This document shows positions 23,035 to 23,939 of a DNA stretch of 23,939 bases, one piece after another. The DNA comes from JAJPKK01 sp035311445 (lineage in GTDB: Bacteria; Pseudomonadota; Alphaproteobacteria; Rhizobiales; Xanthobacteraceae), in assembly GCA_035311445.1 (NCBI GenBank), contig DATGCX010000210.1, forward strand, positions 1-23,939. The letters are read 5' to 3'. The position numbers and the translations under genes are program-made. The notes under the pieces were generated by a model. The model was given only the letters and a program-made list of their open reading frames with translations, was not told where the DNA came from and ran no database searches. The first letter of the stretch is position 1, and every line of letters begins with the position of its first letter.

Positions 23035-23939
23035 ATGACTCAGCCAACGATTCTGGTCACAGGCGCCACCGGCAATACCGGCGGCGCGGTCGTTTCCGAA
23101 CTCCTGCACCGCGGCGTCCCGGTGCGCGCGATGGTCCGTACCCGCGACGCACGCAGCGCGGCGTTGCGGGCGCGCGGCGCGGAGGTCGTCGTTGCCGATA
23201 TCTTCGACCCCGACCAACTGGTCGCGGCGATGCGCGGCGTGCAGCGCGCCTATTACGTGCCGCCGTACCACCCCTATGTGATCCAGAGCGCCGTGACCTT
23301 CGCGGTCGCTGCACGCGAGGCGAAGCTCGAGGCGATCGTCCAGCTCGGGCAGTGGCTGTCACACCGCAGCCATCCCGCGCTCATGACCCGCCAGACTTGG
23401 CTGATGGACAAGATGTTCGCGGAGCTCCGCGGCATCGCGCACATCATCCTCAATCCTGGCCTGTTTGCCGACGATTTCCTGCGCACCATAGATTTCGCGG
23501 TGCTGCTCGGCGTTTTTCCTGTGCTCGCCGGTGTCGGCAAAGTGGCGCCGGTCTCCAACGAGGACATCGCGCGGACCGCGGTCGCCGTGCTGATGGCGCC
23601 CGAACGTCACGAGGGAAAAACCTATCGACCGACCGGGCTGCAGCTGCTGTCGGGCCGGGAGATGGCGGAGATTGTAGCCAAGGTCGTCGGTCATCGGGTC
23701 CGGCCCGTCGAAGTGCCGTTCTGGCTGTTCAGCAAGAACGCGCGCTGGGGGCAGGGCGTCGGTCCGTTTTTGGTCAGTGCGCTTCGGCACTATGTCGACG
23801 ACGTGAGGAACGGCGCCTTCGCGTTTGAAGGCGGCGTCACCGAGACGGTCGAGGCGCTGACGGGGACGCCGGCCGAGAGTTTCGGGACGACGGCGCGGCG
23901 CTACGCTGCGCTACCTTTCGCGCGGCCATCTCTAGGCAA
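23035..23939 (+). CDS. NmrA-type NAD(P)-binding protein, C-terminus cut by window edge
   Basis: The visible 301 codons encode an atypical short-chain dehydrogenase of the NmrA/HSCARG type. The N-terminus is a Rossmann strand-loop ILVTGATGNTGG (6-17), followed by VRAMVRTRDA and VVVADIFDPDQL, which are the dinucleotide-binding and second-strand regions. Later blocks are IVQLGQWLSH, the HIILNPGLFADDFL segment, and GKTYRPTGLQLLSGREMAEI. Such proteins act as redox sensors or reductases; no active-site Tyr-x3-Lys is evident at the usual place. GAGGAG lies 7 nt before the ATG at 23035. It lies 74 bp after the exported isomerase-like gene. No stop is reached before the right edge, but the length is already close to the family norm. 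Confidence 0.88.
   Translation, partial: MTQPTILVTGATGNTGGAVVSELLHRGVPVRAMVRTRDARSAALRARGAEVVVADIFDPDQLVAAMRGVQRAYYVPPYHPYVIQSAVTFAVAAREAKLEAIVQLGQWLSHRSHPALMTRQTWLMDKMFAELRGIAHIILNPGLFADDFLRTIDFAVLLGVFPVLAGVGKVAPVSNEDIARTAVAVLMAPERHEGKTYRPTGLQLLSGREMAEIVAKVVGHRVRPVEVPFWLFSKNARWGQGVGPFLVSALRHYVDDVRNGAFAFEGGVTETVEALTGTPAESFGTTARRYAALPFARPSLG

Overview
The window is high-GC DNA whose gene content fits an alphaproteobacterium of the Bradyrhizobium/Rhodopseudomonas type. Reasons are the 3-hydroxybutyrate dehydrogenase plus patatin pair, a Bug/TctC-type solute-binding remnant next to a LysR gene, DUF302, DM13 and YbfB-type MFS proteins, and many small exported proteins of unknown function. This placement is inferred from gene content, not from a marker gene. 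I see no rRNA, tRNA or CRISPR array.

Left part (1-6060). The 5' part of an rtcB RNA ligase gene runs off the left edge on the minus strand. It is followed by a patchwork that looks acquired or decayed: an AT-richer papain-like cysteine peptidase gene (1542-2414), a small exported Cys/Pro-rich protein (2898-3278, minus), and the N-terminal stub of a tyrosine recombinase whose start codon abuts a long hairpin (3575-3945). Next is a YbfB/YjiJ-type MFS transporter (4037-5269, minus) whose leader, including Shine-Dalgarno and start codon, is duplicated about 235 bp upstream.

Middle part (6061-12106). It holds an exported type-B carboxylesterase, a short soluble histidine kinase without a visible partner, a frameshifted and truncated Bug-family pseudogene, a LysR regulator, a convergent peroxiredoxin-like gene with a CPYC motif and a palindrome upstream, and a DUF302 protein.

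Right part (12414-23939). It holds an exported cupin with a terminator, an MFS exporter, a minus-strand block of LysR, bdhA and patatin-like hydrolase, and a small exported peptide gene with an apparent one-base frameshift but an intact ribosome site and a strong terminator. These are followed by an exported protein of unknown function with a calcium-loop-like motif, a DM13 protein, a dienelactone-hydrolase-like protein, a probable cyclase C-terminal remnant, an exported muconolactone-isomerase-like protein, and an NmrA-type NAD(P)-binding protein cut by the right edge.

Most genes appear to be single transcription units of accessory metabolism, export and redox handling. The only convincing operon is bdhA-patatin, possibly with the LysR gene just upstream. 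No complete multi-gene defence or mobile system is visible. The most unusual items are the peptidase, the integrase hairpin, the duplicated MFS leader and the frameshifted exported peptide.
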